Assembly (NCBI RefSeq): GCF_000719475.1
Contig: NZ_JOGO01000004.1
Span: 62,001 to 126,000 of the forward strand
Source of the DNA: Streptomyces sp. NRRL F-5630
GTDB taxonomy: Bacteria; Actinomycetota; Actinomycetes; Streptomycetales; Streptomycetaceae
Direction: 5' to 3'
DNA: 64,000 bases
Shown here: positions 8,820 through 17,483 of the stretch, piece after piece
Layout: every line of letters begins with the position of its first letter
Position numbering within the stretch: the stretch's first letter is position 1
The notes under the pieces: model-generated
Told to the model about the DNA's origin: nothing
Database searches by the model: none
What the model saw: only the letters and a program-made list of their open reading frames with translations
Program-made: the position numbers and the translations under genes

Positions 8820-9525
8820 GTTCCCTGAACCACTTCACGAGGAACGCGAGCAGGAAGAGCACGGCGGCGAGGCCGAGGGCCGCGTAGGCCCAGCGGAATC
8901 CGCTCCCCGCGCCGAGGAAGAGGAAGACCAGGCAGAAGATGCCGTGGTCGACGGGGAGCAGCGCGATCGCCCGCAGCGTCGAGGGGGCCGCGGCGGGCGT
9001 GCCCGGGGCCGGGCGCGGGGTGAGCTTCTCGGTGAGCAGTCCACCGAAGAAGGTGACGACCGCGGCGAACTGGAAGACGAGCGGGAGCAGCAGCCAGGCG
9101 TCCTCGCCGTCGATGCCGTAGGCGTCGGGGTGGCGGTAGAAGGAAAGGAGCACCGCCGCGTGCAGGGCGGTGATCTTGGCGCAGTCGACCACGTGGTCGA
9201 GCCACTCCCCCGCGGCGCTGCCGCCGCCGCGCAGCCGGGCGAGCTGGCCGTCCGCCGAGTCGAAGGCGAAGCCGATCGCGAGGCCCAGCCACACGAGGAT
9301 GCCGAGGCCCGCCGTCGGGGTGCCGGTCGCGAGGCCGACCACGGCGGCGAAGCTGAAGAGCGCGCTGATGACCGTCACCTGGTTCGGCGTCAGGCGCAGC
9401 GCGTAGGCACAGGCGGCGAGGACGCGCCCGGCCGGGCGGTTGACGAAGCGCGAGTAGAGCGAGACGCCTTTCGAGGACTTCTGCGCGGTTCTCAGTTCAC
9501 CGAGCGCGGTGTTGATCGTTCCCAT
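8800..9525 (-). CDS. CDP-alcohol phosphatidyl/phospho-transferase family membrane protein
   Basis: A 241-residue integral membrane enzyme with the diagnostic CDP-alcohol phosphotransferase motif DG-x2-AR-x8-G-x3-D-x3-D, complete here as DGQLARLRGGGSAAGEWLD followed by HVVD. About six hydrophobic helices surround it. It should transfer a phospho-alcohol from a CDP-alcohol to an acceptor in the membrane. The ATG at 9523-9525 follows GGGGGG; longer readings upstream are low-complexity. Its 3' end overlaps the convergent cytidylyltransferase gene, which could make its substrate. Confidence 0.87.
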   Translation of the reverse strand: MGTINTALGELRTAQKSSKGVSLYSRFVNRPAGRVLAACAYALRLTPNQVTVISALFSFAAVVGLATGTPTAGLGILVWLGLAIGFAFDSADGQLARLRGGGSAAGEWLDHVVDCAKITALHAAVLLSFYRHPDAYGIDGEDAWLLLPLVFQFAAVVTFFGGLLTEKLTPRPAPGTPAAAPSTLRAIALLPVDHGIFCLVFLFLGAGSGFRWAYAALGLAAVLFLLAFLVKWFRELSAVRR

Positions 9526-9954
9526 GGCCCCCCCGGGATGTTTTTCGTTCACGTGCCGGTCAATGATGTCAGGCGCTCCGCCCGGCCCGGCGGCCGGTAC
9601 GGCTCGTACAGCCCGCACGCCCTCAGCTCCCGCACGTACGGGACTGTCGCACGCCCCACCGACAACGAGGCACGTTCCCCCGCGCGCCGCGCCGGGCACG
9701 CCCCTCGCCCTCCCCCAGGGCACCGCCACAGCCGGACCGGCTGACCCCGTACGGCAAATCGACCTCGTCTACCACAATCACCCCATCCCTGAAAGGGATT
9801 CGACGGTAAACACCCCCATCGGGCGCTATGCCCGTACAGCACCCCAACGGTCCGCTTCGGCACGGTTAGCATGACCCGCACGCGGCCCCGGTCCGCGTCT
9901 CGTACGTCCCCCCGTACTCCCCTCCCCCACCATCGAGACCGAGGGAACCGCGGA
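9526..9954. other. Divergent intergenic region (CDP-alcohol transferase / conservon)
   Basis: This 429-base stretch must hold the promoters of both divergent units. It has a locally A/T-richer patch around 9765-9815. I see no convincing gene, repeat or operator. Confidence 0.5.
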
Positions 9955-12552
9955 ATGCCAGTGACCGCTCACCACCCGCGCCGCGCGGGCCGCCCCGGGC
10001 GGCTGCCCCGGGCGGCGCCGCCCCTGCTCCTGCTCGCGCTCACGGCCGTCGGCGCCATGGCCGCGACGACCGCCGCGCCGCCGGCCGCCCAGGTCTGGAC
10101 GGGCACGACGGCAGGGATCTGCTGGCTGCTCCTCGCCCTCGCCACGACGTGGGCCACCCTGCTCCTCCGGGTGCACCGCCGCCGCGCGGAGCGGGCCGAA
10201 CAGGCCCGTACCGACGCCCGCGAGGCGCTCTCCGGGCACACGGCGGAGATCGCCCGGCTCGTCCGCGTCCTCCTGCCCGACCTCGGCGCGCGGCTCGCCG
10301 ACGGCGAGGACGCGACGCGCGCGCTCGACGCCCTCTCGCTGCCGTCCGATCCCTCGCTCCGCGCGGCCCTCCACTCCGTCGCGACCGCGCTCGCCACCGC
10401 GCACAGGGCGGCGCGCGACGCCCGCGCGCTGAGCGTCGAGGCGGCCCACCGCGCCGAGCGGCTCGACCAGGACATCGAGACCTTCGCGCACGAGACGGTG
10501 CCGCTCGTCGTGGCCCGCTTCGCCGAACTGCGCAACCACGGCGACGCCCTGCACCGCGTCCCGCTCCCCGAGGACGAGCGGCTGCGCGCCGCGCTCGACG
10601 AGTTCGCCTGGTCCGCGCACTACGGGATGCGGCGCGCCAAGGTCGCGTACGGCATGGTCAGGCACAGCCTCACCCGCGTGCAGGCGCGCAACGCCACCAT
10701 CCTGCACCGCCTCCAGGACATGCAGTTCCGGTACGGCCAGGAGGCGTTCAAGGACCTCTTCTTCCTCGACGAGACGGCCTCGCGGCTCGCCCTCGCCGCC
10801 GACCGCATCGCCTGGATGGTCGGCGGCCGGGGCAGCCGGATCTGGACCCGTCCCATCGTCATGTACCGCATCCTGCGCGGCGCGATCGGCAAGATCGAGG
10901 CGTACCGCAGGGTCGTGCTGCACTGCGACACCGAACTGTCGATCGTCGGCCGCTCGGCCGAGGCGATCATGCACCTCCTCGCCGAACTCATCGACAACGC
11001 GACCCAGTTCTCGCCTCCCACCGCCGAGGTGCACGTCTACGCCGAGGAACGCCCCGCGGGCATCGTCGTGACGATCGAGGACAGCGGCATGAAGATCCCC
11101 TGGGCGATGCGCGAATACGTCGAGGACTGTCTCGCGGGCAAGGTGCTCGACCTCGCGGACTTCAAGAACCACCACTACGGCTTCAACGTCGTCGGCATGA
11201 TCGCCCAGCGCTTCGAGATCGAGGTCAGCATCCGGCCCTCCTCGCGCGGCGGTACGGGCTTCGTCGTCCTGCTCCCCTCGGTGCACATCTCCGAGCGCAA
11301 CCCCCAGCACCCCGCGCTCGTCGTCGAGCAGAAGCTCCCCGAGATCACCGCTCCCGTCGCCCCGCCGCTCGACCGCGATCTCCCGCCCGCCGAGGCCCTC
11401 GCCAAGCACCGGGCATGGGTCCAGGCGCACAAGGAGGAGCGCGCACGCGCCGCCGCCGAGGCGGGCACGCCGCTGCCCCCGCCCGGACCGCCGTCCGAGC
11501 TGGAACGCCTGACGGCCCCCTGGATCGCCCGGCCCGCGCCCGAAGCCGGGGAACACCGGAACGAGGCCCCGGAGCAGGAGCCGCCCGCCCCCAGGAGGCG
11601 CGCCCCCTACCTGCCCGAGGGCGCGGACCCCTACGACAGCGAACCGCCGGGCGCGTACGAGGAGGTGACGGGGCGGGACCCCTACCGCGACGGACCGGCC
11701 CCGGAAGCGGAGAAGACCGCCACGGCGCGGGGAACGCAGGCCGGAGGCACGGGCGCGACGGACGCGTACGGCACCAGCCCGACGGGCGCGTACGGTCCGG
11801 GCGTGACGGAGCCGGGAGGTACGGGTCTCGCACCGGCGCGTCCCGCCGGGCCCGGCACCCCTCCCGCCGGGGCCGTCCCCGCGGGCTCCCCCGTGCCGAA
11901 CTCCGCCCCGCACGCCCCCGCCCCGCCCCCGCTCCCCACCCGCGGCCCCGGCACGCACGGGCCGCTCCCCTCCCCGCGCCACCAAGCCACCGCGCCGGGC
12001 TCCGCCCCGTACTCCCGGGAGCTGCCGGGCGAGCCGGACAGCGAGGACCCGGTGCCCGGCTTCATGGAGCGCGAGCGCTTCCGCGCCGACCCTGAGGGGG
12101 CGCGGGCGCGCTTCTTCGGGGACGACAGCGGCGAGTTGTTCTTCGATCCCTTGCAGGGGCTCGGGCCGCTCGTCTCCACGGAGAACGGCCTTCCCGTCCG
12201 CCCGCCGGGCCGGACGATGGCCGCCGTGGACCAGATGATCGCCGAACTCCTCGCCGGTGAGCCTTCCGTGCCGACGCCGCAGCAGGACGTGGGCCGCAGC
12301 TTCGGCGGCTTCGACCGCGCGATGCGCGCGGGCCGCGCCGCCCGCGAGGCAGCCACGACCGATCAGGCGACCGCGACCGGTCATACGGTCACCAGCGGAC
12401 GGTCGGCATCCTCCACCGCCCCGGTGCCCGCCCCAGCGGCCCCCGCCGCGCCACCGGGCCCCGCACCCGACGAGGGCCGGCGCCCACACGGCGCGCCGCC
12501 CACCGAGTCCACCCCGTCCCCCACTGACCTGCCGGAGCGCGAGACCCCCTGA
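9955..12552 (+). CDS. cvnA: CvnA: conservon sensor-like ATPase
   Basis: An 865-residue protein heading a conservon. It has an N-terminal signal anchor and second helix (PLLLLALTAVGAMAA, ICWLLLALATTWATLLL), then a helical region and an HATPase_c fold with N-box LLAELIDNATQFSPP (Asn348) and the GTGFVVLLP end. As in other CvnA proteins there is no canonical HisKA phosphoacceptor box. Conservon proteins are thought to form a membrane-associated complex resembling a G-protein signalling unit. From about residue 445 the remaining 420 residues are a Pro/Ala/Gly-rich, probably disordered tail, unusually long. The ATG at 9955 follows GAGGGAA. Confidence 0.92.
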   Translation: MPVTAHHPRRAGRPGRLPRAAPPLLLLALTAVGAMAATTAAPPAAQVWTGTTAGICWLLLALATTWATLLLRVHRRRAERAEQARTDAREALSGHTAEIARLVRVLLPDLGARLADGEDATRALDALSLPSDPSLRAALHSVATALATAHRAARDARALSVEAAHRAERLDQDIETFAHETVPLVVARFAELRNHGDALHRVPLPEDERLRAALDEFAWSAHYGMRRAKVAYGMVRHSLTRVQARNATILHRLQDMQFRYGQEAFKDLFFLDETASRLALAADRIAWMVGGRGSRIWTRPIVMYRILRGAIGKIEAYRRVVLHCDTELSIVGRSAEAIMHLLAELIDNATQFSPPTAEVHVYAEERPAGIVVTIEDSGMKIPWAMREYVEDCLAGKVLDLADFKNHHYGFNVVGMIAQRFEIEVSIRPSSRGGTGFVVLLPSVHISERNPQHPALVVEQKLPEITAPVAPPLDRDLPPAEALAKHRAWVQAHKEERARAAAEAGTPLPPPGPPSELERLTAPWIARPAPEAGEHRNEAPEQEPPAPRRRAPYLPEGADPYDSEPPGAYEEVTGRDPYRDGPAPEAEKTATARGTQAGGTGATDAYGTSPTGAYGPGVTEPGGTGLAPARPAGPGTPPAGAVPAGSPVPNSAPHAPAPPPLPTRGPGTHGPLPSPRHQATAPGSAPYSRELPGEPDSEDPVPGFMERERFRADPEGARARFFGDDSGELFFDPLQGLGPLVSTENGLPVRPPGRTMAAVDQMIAELLAGEPSVPTPQQDVGRSFGGFDRAMRAGRAAREAATTDQATATGHTVTSGRSASSTAPVPAPAAPAAPPGPAPDEGRRPHGAPPTESTPSPTDLPERETP

Positions 12553-12685
12553 GCCCCGGCAGGGCCGCCCCCCAGTTCCCCCCGCCCCGCCCCCGGCCGC
12601 CCTCGCGGCGGCCCCGGACCGGCGCACGTGATTGGAGACAAGGGCCGGTGTCCGTGCCCCCGCCCGGACCCCGCCCGCGCACACC

Positions 12686-13105
12686 ATGCCCACCACCGAC
12701 AACAGCCTCGGCTGGCTCCTCGAAAAACTCCTGGACCACACCCCGGGAACCCGCCATGCCCTCGTCCTCTCCCGCGACGGCCTCAAGCTCTGCTGGACCC
12801 CCGACCTCCCCCTCGACCAGGCCGACCAGCTCGCCGCGATCTGTTCCGGTATCCAGGCGCTCGCCCAGGGCGCGTCCGTCGAGTTCGGCGACCGGCGCGG
12901 TGGCGTCCGGCACTCGATGACCGCGTACTACGGCGGACAGCTCTTCATCGTGGACGCGGGCGACGGCGCGCACCTCGCGGTGGTCGCCGAGGAGAGCGCC
13001 GACCCCGAGTACGTGGGACAGGAGATGAGCCACCTGGTCGGAGCGATCGGCGCCCACCTGCGCGCCGAACCGCGCAGCCCCGCACCGAACGCCGGTACCC
13101 CGTGA
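12686..13105 (+). CDS. cvnB: CvnB: roadblock/LC7 protein
   Basis: A 139-residue roadblock/LC7-family protein. It opens with NSLGWLLEKLLDHTPGTRHA, and the alternating strands ALVLSRDGLKLCW, GGVRHSMTAYYGGQLFIVDA and HLAVVAEESADPEYVGQEM match the dimeric alpha/beta roadblock fold. In conservons this protein partners the CvnD GTPase. The ATG at 12686 gives the family's normal start but lacks a clear Shine-Dalgarno, so earlier non-ATG starts around 12632 cannot be excluded. Its TGA overlaps the next GTG (GTGA). Confidence 0.9.
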   Translation: MPTTDNSLGWLLEKLLDHTPGTRHALVLSRDGLKLCWTPDLPLDQADQLAAICSGIQALAQGASVEFGDRRGGVRHSMTAYYGGQLFIVDAGDGAHLAVVAEESADPEYVGQEMSHLVGAIGAHLRAEPRSPAPNAGTP

Positions 13106-13470
13106 CGCCACGCGGTCCGGCCGACGTGGGCGAACCCGACCGGATCTTCCTCGTCACCGGCGGCAGGACCGCGGCCGGCTCGCGCGTCTTCGACCTCGTC
13201 ACCCTGGTCGTGCGCGAGACGGACCGGGCCCGGGACCTCGGCCCCGAGCACCAGCGCGTCCTGGACCTGTGCCAGCGCCCGGTGGCGGTCGTCGAACTCT
13301 CCGCCGAACTGGGCCTCCCCGTGGTGGTGACGCGCATTCTGCTGGAGGACCTGCTCGCCGCCGGGCACATCCGCGTCCGCTCCCCGCGCCCCGCCGCCCG
13401 CGCGGCGGGGACGACGGGGCCGGACACCGCCGTACTCGAAGAGGTGCTCCATGCGCTGCGCAGACTCTGA
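13102..13470 (+). CDS. cvnC: CvnC: DUF742 protein
   Basis: A 122-residue DUF742 protein. The order is typical: an N-terminal RIFLVTGGRT strand, FDLVTLVV, a helix-turn-helix-like middle (EHQRVLDLCQRPVAVVELS then ELGLPVVVTRILLEDLLAAG), and a short C-terminus. The middle looks like a winged-helix fold, though DNA binding is not established for the family. The GTG at 13102 overlaps the cvnB stop by 4 bases and the end overlaps cvnD by 20 bases. This fits strict co-translation of the complex. Confidence 0.9.
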   Translation: MTPRGPADVGEPDRIFLVTGGRTAAGSRVFDLVTLVVRETDRARDLGPEHQRVLDLCQRPVAVVELSAELGLPVVVTRILLEDLLAAGHIRVRSPRPAARAAGTTGPDTAVLEEVLHALRRL

Positions 13471-14149
13471 ATCCACCACCCCGACGACAGCGGCGGAGCC
13501 CGCCGCCTCGTCGGCTCCCCCGTCCGAGGCCGTACCCGCCCAGGCGACCGCGCCACCGGGGGCCCGCACGCCGCTGCCCGCGACCGCGGAGCAGGGCGTG
13601 AAGATCGTCGTGGTCGGCGGCTTCGCCGTCGGCAAGACGACGATGGTGCGCGCCGTGAGCGAGATCCGCCCGCTGAGCACCGAAGAGGTCATGACGGAGG
13701 CGGGCGAGGGCGTCGACGACCTCGCGGGCGTCGAGTCGAAGACCACCACGACGGTCGCCTTCGACTTCGGCCGCATCACGCTCAACGAGCGCACCGTGCT
13801 CTACCTCTTCGGCGCCCCGGGGCAGGAGCGCTTCTGGTTCCTGTGGGACCAGCTCTTCGCCGGGAGCCTCGGCGCGGTCGTCCTCGTCGACACCCGCAAG
13901 GTCGCCGACTCCTGGTACGCCGTCGACCGCCTCGAAGCCCACCACACGCCCTTCGTCGTCGCCGTCAACCGTTTCGAGAACGACCCTCGCCGCTACGGCC
14001 TCGCCGAGATCCGCGCCGCGCTCAACCTCTCCGCGCACGTCCCCGTCCTCGACTGCGACGCGCGCGAACGGGCCTCCAGCAAGGAGGTCCTGCTCACCCT
14101 CGTCGACCACCTCTACCACCGCGCCCTCGCGCAGGAGGCTGGCGTATGA
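13451..14149 (+). CDS. cvnD: CvnD: conservon small GTPase
   Basis: A 232-residue Ras-like GTPase. The P-loop GGFAVGKT is at residues 56-63 and the switch II element GAPGQERFW at about 121-129, where the canonical DxxG aspartate is replaced as is usual in this family. VNRFEND stands in for NKxD. The first 45 residues are a Pro/Ala/Ser-rich extension before the G domain. The GTPase is expected to cycle under control of CvnB/CvnA at the membrane. The start ATG lies inside cvnC and the TGA overlaps the P450 start. Confidence 0.92.
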   Translation: MRCADSESTTPTTAAEPAASSAPPSEAVPAQATAPPGARTPLPATAEQGVKIVVVGGFAVGKTTMVRAVSEIRPLSTEEVMTEAGEGVDDLAGVESKTTTTVAFDFGRITLNERTVLYLFGAPGQERFWFLWDQLFAGSLGAVVLVDTRKVADSWYAVDRLEAHHTPFVVAVNRFENDPRRYGLAEIRAALNLSAHVPVLDCDARERASSKEVLLTLVDHLYHRALAQEAGV

Positions 14150-15576
14150 AGAACCCGCTCTTCCCGCCCCCCTCGGACGACTACGGCCCCGAACCGCTGC
14201 GGCCCTGGGACCACCGCCCGAAGGAGTCCTCGGCGCCGCCGCTGCGGGGCCCCAGCGCGGCCGGCGGTCCCCCGCTCGCCTGCCCCGCGCACGGGGACCG
14301 CTGGGAGGACGAGCCCGTACGCCTCTCGACGCTCGACTCGGACCGGCCGCCCGCCGAGCTGTACCGCGAACTGCGCTCACGCTTCGGGCCCGTCGCGCCC
14401 GTGCTGCTCGACGACGACATCCCCGCCTGGCTCGCCCTCGGCTACCCCGAGGTCGCCTATGTGACGAGCCACGACGAGGAGTTCGGGCGCGACTCGCGGC
14501 GCTGGCACCAGTGGGAGAACATCCCGGGCGACTGGCCGCTGCTCGCCTACGCGGGCTACCAGCCCTCGGTGTTCTTCGCCGAGGGCGAGGAGCACAGGCG
14601 CCGCGCGGGCGCCCTCACGCGCGCGCTGGAGGCCATGGACATGTACGACGTCTCGCTCGTCTGCGAGTCGGTCGGACGGCGGCTCACCGACCGGTTCGTG
14701 CACGACGGGCACGCGGAGCTTCTTGAGGCGTACGTGCACGCGCTCCCCGTGCGCGTGATGATCGAGCTGTGCGGGATGCCCGCGGGTGAGGAGATCACCG
14801 AGAATCTCGCCGAGGACCTGCGGATCACTCTCGACGCCGAGCGCGGCGAGAACCCGGTCGAGGCCTACCGGCGGGTCGCCAGGCAACTCGGCGCGCTCAT
14901 CGCCTCGCGCCGGGAACGGCCCGAGCGGGACCTCACCTCGTACCTCGTCGCGGACCCCGCCGCCCTGACCGACACGGAGGCGGTGCACGACCTCACGGTG
15001 CTCATCCTGGCCGGTCAGCAGCCCACGGCGAACTGGATCTGCAACGCGCTGCGCCTCCTCCTGCTCGACGAGCGCTTCGCCGACAAGGTCGCGGGCGGTC
15101 GCGTCGGGGTCCCGGAGGCGCTCACCGAGACGCTGTGGCTCGACACTCCGGTGCAGAACTTCCTGGGCCGCTGGGCGACGCGGGACACGGAACTCGGCGG
15201 GCGGCCCGTCAAACAGGGCGACTGCGTGCTCCTCGGTCTCGCCGCCGCGAACACCGACCCGGAGCTGTGGCCGCACGGTGGCATGGGCGAGGGCAGCACG
15301 GCGCACCTGTCGTTCAGCATGGGCGAGCACCGCTGCCCGCACCCCTCCCCGCAGATGGCCCGCGTCATCGCCCGGACGGCGATCGACACGCTGCTCGCCC
15401 GGCTTCCCGACCTCGCCGTGGCGGTCGAGGCCGACGAGTTGCGCTGGCGCCGCTCGCTGTGGAAGCGGGGTCTGGAGGAGTTGCCGGTGGTCTTCTCGGC
15501 GGGCGGGGTGCGGGAGTGGACGGACCGCGGCGCCGGGCGGGCGCGCTCCCGCGAGACCGGCCTCCTGCGGGACTGA
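14146..15576 (+). CDS. cvnE: CvnE: CYP157-like cytochrome P450 lacking ExxR
   Basis: A 476-residue P450 and the last gene of the conservon (ATGA overlap with cvnD). The heme-thiolate loop FSMGEHRCPHPS gives Cys397. The I-helix segment is LAGQQPTANW, without the usual acid-alcohol (E/D)T pair. At the K-helix, where nearly all P450s have ExxR, the sequence is ETLW (Glu328, Trp331). The CYP157 family, found beside conservons in streptomycetes, is known to lack ExxR in just this way, so the call is CYP157-like. Its substrate and redox partner are unknown, and the changes may mean a non-classical or non-catalytic role. Confidence 0.92.
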   Translation: MKNPLFPPPSDDYGPEPLRPWDHRPKESSAPPLRGPSAAGGPPLACPAHGDRWEDEPVRLSTLDSDRPPAELYRELRSRFGPVAPVLLDDDIPAWLALGYPEVAYVTSHDEEFGRDSRRWHQWENIPGDWPLLAYAGYQPSVFFAEGEEHRRRAGALTRALEAMDMYDVSLVCESVGRRLTDRFVHDGHAELLEAYVHALPVRVMIELCGMPAGEEITENLAEDLRITLDAERGENPVEAYRRVARQLGALIASRRERPERDLTSYLVADPAALTDTEAVHDLTVLILAGQQPTANWICNALRLLLLDERFADKVAGGRVGVPEALTETLWLDTPVQNFLGRWATRDTELGGRPVKQGDCVLLGLAAANTDPELWPHGGMGEGSTAHLSFSMGEHRCPHPSPQMARVIARTAIDTLLARLPDLAVAVEADELRWRRSLWKRGLEELPVVFSAGGVREWTDRGAGRARSRETGLLRD

Positions 15577-15607
15577 CCGGCGCGGGGCCTTTTGCGAGAC
15601 TGGCCCG

Positions 15608-16252
15608 ATGACCACTCCCGGCACCCTGCCGCCCCTGCCCGAGCGGGTCGAGCGCCTGCTCGCCACCGAGGACCCCCTTCCGATCGTCGCGGCGGGCGAC
15701 CCCGTCCTGCGCACGCCCGCCGCGCCGTACGAGGGCCAGCTCCCCGAGGCGCTGCTCGCCCGGCTGCTCGCGGCGATGCGGCGCACGATGCGCGAGGCCC
15801 CCGGGGTCGGTCTCGCGGCGCCGCAGATCGGTGTGCCGCTCAGGCTCGCGGTCCTGGAGGACCCGGCGACGGTGACCGAGGAGGTGCGCCGCGTGCGCGA
15901 GCGCGAACCGCTCCCGTACCGCGTGCTGGTCAATCCGGTGTACGAGGGCGTCGGCGAGCGGCGCGCGGCCTTCTACGAGGGCTGCTTGAGCGTGCCGGGC
16001 TGGCAGGCCGTCGTGGCGCGGCACGCGGTGGTGCGGCTGCGGGCCGAGGACGAGCGCGGGACGGCGTTCGACGAGGAGGTACGGGGCTGGGCGGCACGCA
16101 TCGCGCAGCACGAGACCGATCACCTCGACGGGACGCTGTACGTGGACCGCGCGCTGCCGCGCTCGCTCACCTCGAACGAGAACCTGCTGCGGTACTGGAA
16201 CGAGCCGGCGCCCGAACGGGCCGCCGCGGCACTGGGGTTCGGGCGGGACTGA
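15608..16252 (+). CDS. def: Peptide deformylase
   Basis: A 214-residue metalloenzyme that removes the formyl group from the N-terminal methionine of new proteins. All three motifs are present: GVGLAAPQIG, EGCLSVPG (metal-ligand Cys) and QHETDHLDG (two His ligands and the catalytic Glu). A 30-residue N-terminal extension before the core is common in actinobacterial paralogues. The ATG at 15608 starts 31 bases after the P450 stop, so some read-through is possible. Streptomycetes usually carry several def genes; I cannot say which paralogue this is. Confidence 0.95.
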   Translation: MTTPGTLPPLPERVERLLATEDPLPIVAAGDPVLRTPAAPYEGQLPEALLARLLAAMRRTMREAPGVGLAAPQIGVPLRLAVLEDPATVTEEVRRVREREPLPYRVLVNPVYEGVGERRAAFYEGCLSVPGWQAVVARHAVVRLRAEDERGTAFDEEVRGWAARIAQHETDHLDGTLYVDRALPRSLTSNENLLRYWNEPAPERAAAALGFGRD

Positions 16253-16396
16253 GGCCGCCTCACTCGTTCGGGGGAACTCGGGCGGGTACGGGTCCCGCGC
16301 GGCGGGCACGCGGTCGGCGCCCGGCTAGCTTGCGGCAGGTCACCGTCCGCGCGGCTGGTCCGCGCGGGCTCCCGCACAGCCCGGAGGTACCCCTTC

Positions 16397-17056
16397 GTGA
16401 TCGCCAAGCCGCTCGCGCTGCTGCTCGCCGCGCTCACCACCGCAGCGCTCGCCACCGCTCCCGCCGAGGCGACCGGACCGGCCGGGGCCGCCGCTCCCGC
16501 CCTGTGCACGGGTGAGTTCCGCGGCGACGCGCGACTCGGCCCGCGCCATCTGCCGGGGCCTCGCCAGAAGCCGGTGGGCCCGCTCCTCAAGGGCTGGAAG
16601 CGCACGGGCGGGCTCGGTGAGCACGCCTTCCTGAAGAAGTACTGGGAGGGCGACGCCGCGGGCGGGAGCTGGAAGTACCCGCCGAACGACGGCTTCACGG
16701 AGACGAACGGCGCGCCGGACCGCACGGCGACGCGGCTGCGTCGCGGTGAGCGCCTGGACCGCTTCGGCTCGGTGTACGGAGCGTTCCTCGCCCCCGCAGG
16801 GGACGCCTACGCCAAGCGCGCGCTGCCGCCGCAGAACCTCGGCACCCGTGAGGCCGACGCGCCGTGCGGCTACCACGTGTACGAGGTGACGAAGCGGTTC
16901 ACGGTGTGGCAGGGGCGCATCGCGCCGTGGTTCGGTCAGCCGGGCGGCGGCCATCAGATCAAGCTGGACCCGGCGCTGCTCGACCCGGGCGAGGGCGAGG
17001 GCCTCAACGTGAAGTGGCTCCTCGACCACGACTACCTGCGTGCCCTTGTCGGCTGA
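16397..17056 (+). CDS. Secreted TNT-domain NAD(+) glycohydrolase-like toxin
   Basis: A 219-residue protein with a Sec signal peptide (MIAKPLALLLAALTTAALA, cleavage near residue 25) and a C-terminal TNT domain, the fold of the tuberculosis necrotizing toxin. Family marks seen: YPPNDGF, LDRFGSVYGAFLAPAG, YAKRALPP, YHVYEV (His160), APWFGQPGGGHQI (Gln187). In TNT the glutamine of the GGGxQ loop is needed for NAD cleavage. A lone secreted TNT domain without a long carrier is a compact form. The GTG at 16397 follows GGAGG by nine bases. A small gene overlaps the 3' end. Confidence 0.85.
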   Translation: MIAKPLALLLAALTTAALATAPAEATGPAGAAAPALCTGEFRGDARLGPRHLPGPRQKPVGPLLKGWKRTGGLGEHAFLKKYWEGDAAGGSWKYPPNDGFTETNGAPDRTATRLRRGERLDRFGSVYGAFLAPAGDAYAKRALPPQNLGTREADAPCGYHVYEVTKRFTVWQGRIAPWFGQPGGGHQIKLDPALLDPGEGEGLNVKWLLDHDYLRALVG

Positions 17057-17306
17057 GGCCGCGGGCCCGCGGGCCGCGCTCGCCGCCGCACTGCGCGCGG
17101 CGGGCCTGCCCGCGTCCGTCTACTGGATCGAGGAGGCCCACCAACCGGCCCCGCTGCCCGGCGACTTCCTCTACCTGCGCCGCGCGCCGGGCGAGCCGAA
17201 GCGGTGGGAGACGGGCGGCTACGAGCGGGGCCGCTGGACCCCGTACGCGCGTCACGCCGAGGAGTCGGAGGCGTGCGCGCACCTGCGTCACCTGCTCCTG
17301 GGCTGA
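17040..17306 (+). CDS. Small protein overlapping the TNT gene; possible immunity protein
   Basis: An 88-residue soluble protein whose GTG start lies 17 bases inside the TNT gene, so the two are translationally coupled. There is no signal peptide or membrane helix. Visible features are an Ala-rich N-terminal helix, VYWIEEAHQPAPLPGDFLYL, and a KRWETGGYERGRWTPYARH stretch rich in aromatics. I recognise no family. Toxins of the TNT class are often paired with a cytosolic inhibitor (IFT for the M. tuberculosis toxin). Position, size and coupling suggest such a role here, but this is inference; an accessory or regulator is possible. Confidence 0.7.
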   Translation: MPLSAEAAGPRAALAAALRAAGLPASVYWIEEAHQPAPLPGDFLYLRRAPGEPKRWETGGYERGRWTPYARHAEESEACAHLRHLLLG

Positions 17307-17483
17307 AGCGAGGGCTCCAGCCGGTGACGGGTGCGTCCCCGCGCCGCGCACGCGAGGACGCGACGTGCGCGCGGGCGGCGGCGCGCACCCGAGGACGAGG
17401 CGCTCGGGGCTTCCGACGCCCCGTCACGTCCACGGCGGGGCCGTCCGTCCGAGCCGTCCCTCCGGGCAGCCCTCCCGGCGCTG

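Noticed and set aside
9826..12786. A 986-codon minus-strand frame
   Set aside because: Antisense to cvnA, which has clear domains and a ribosome site.
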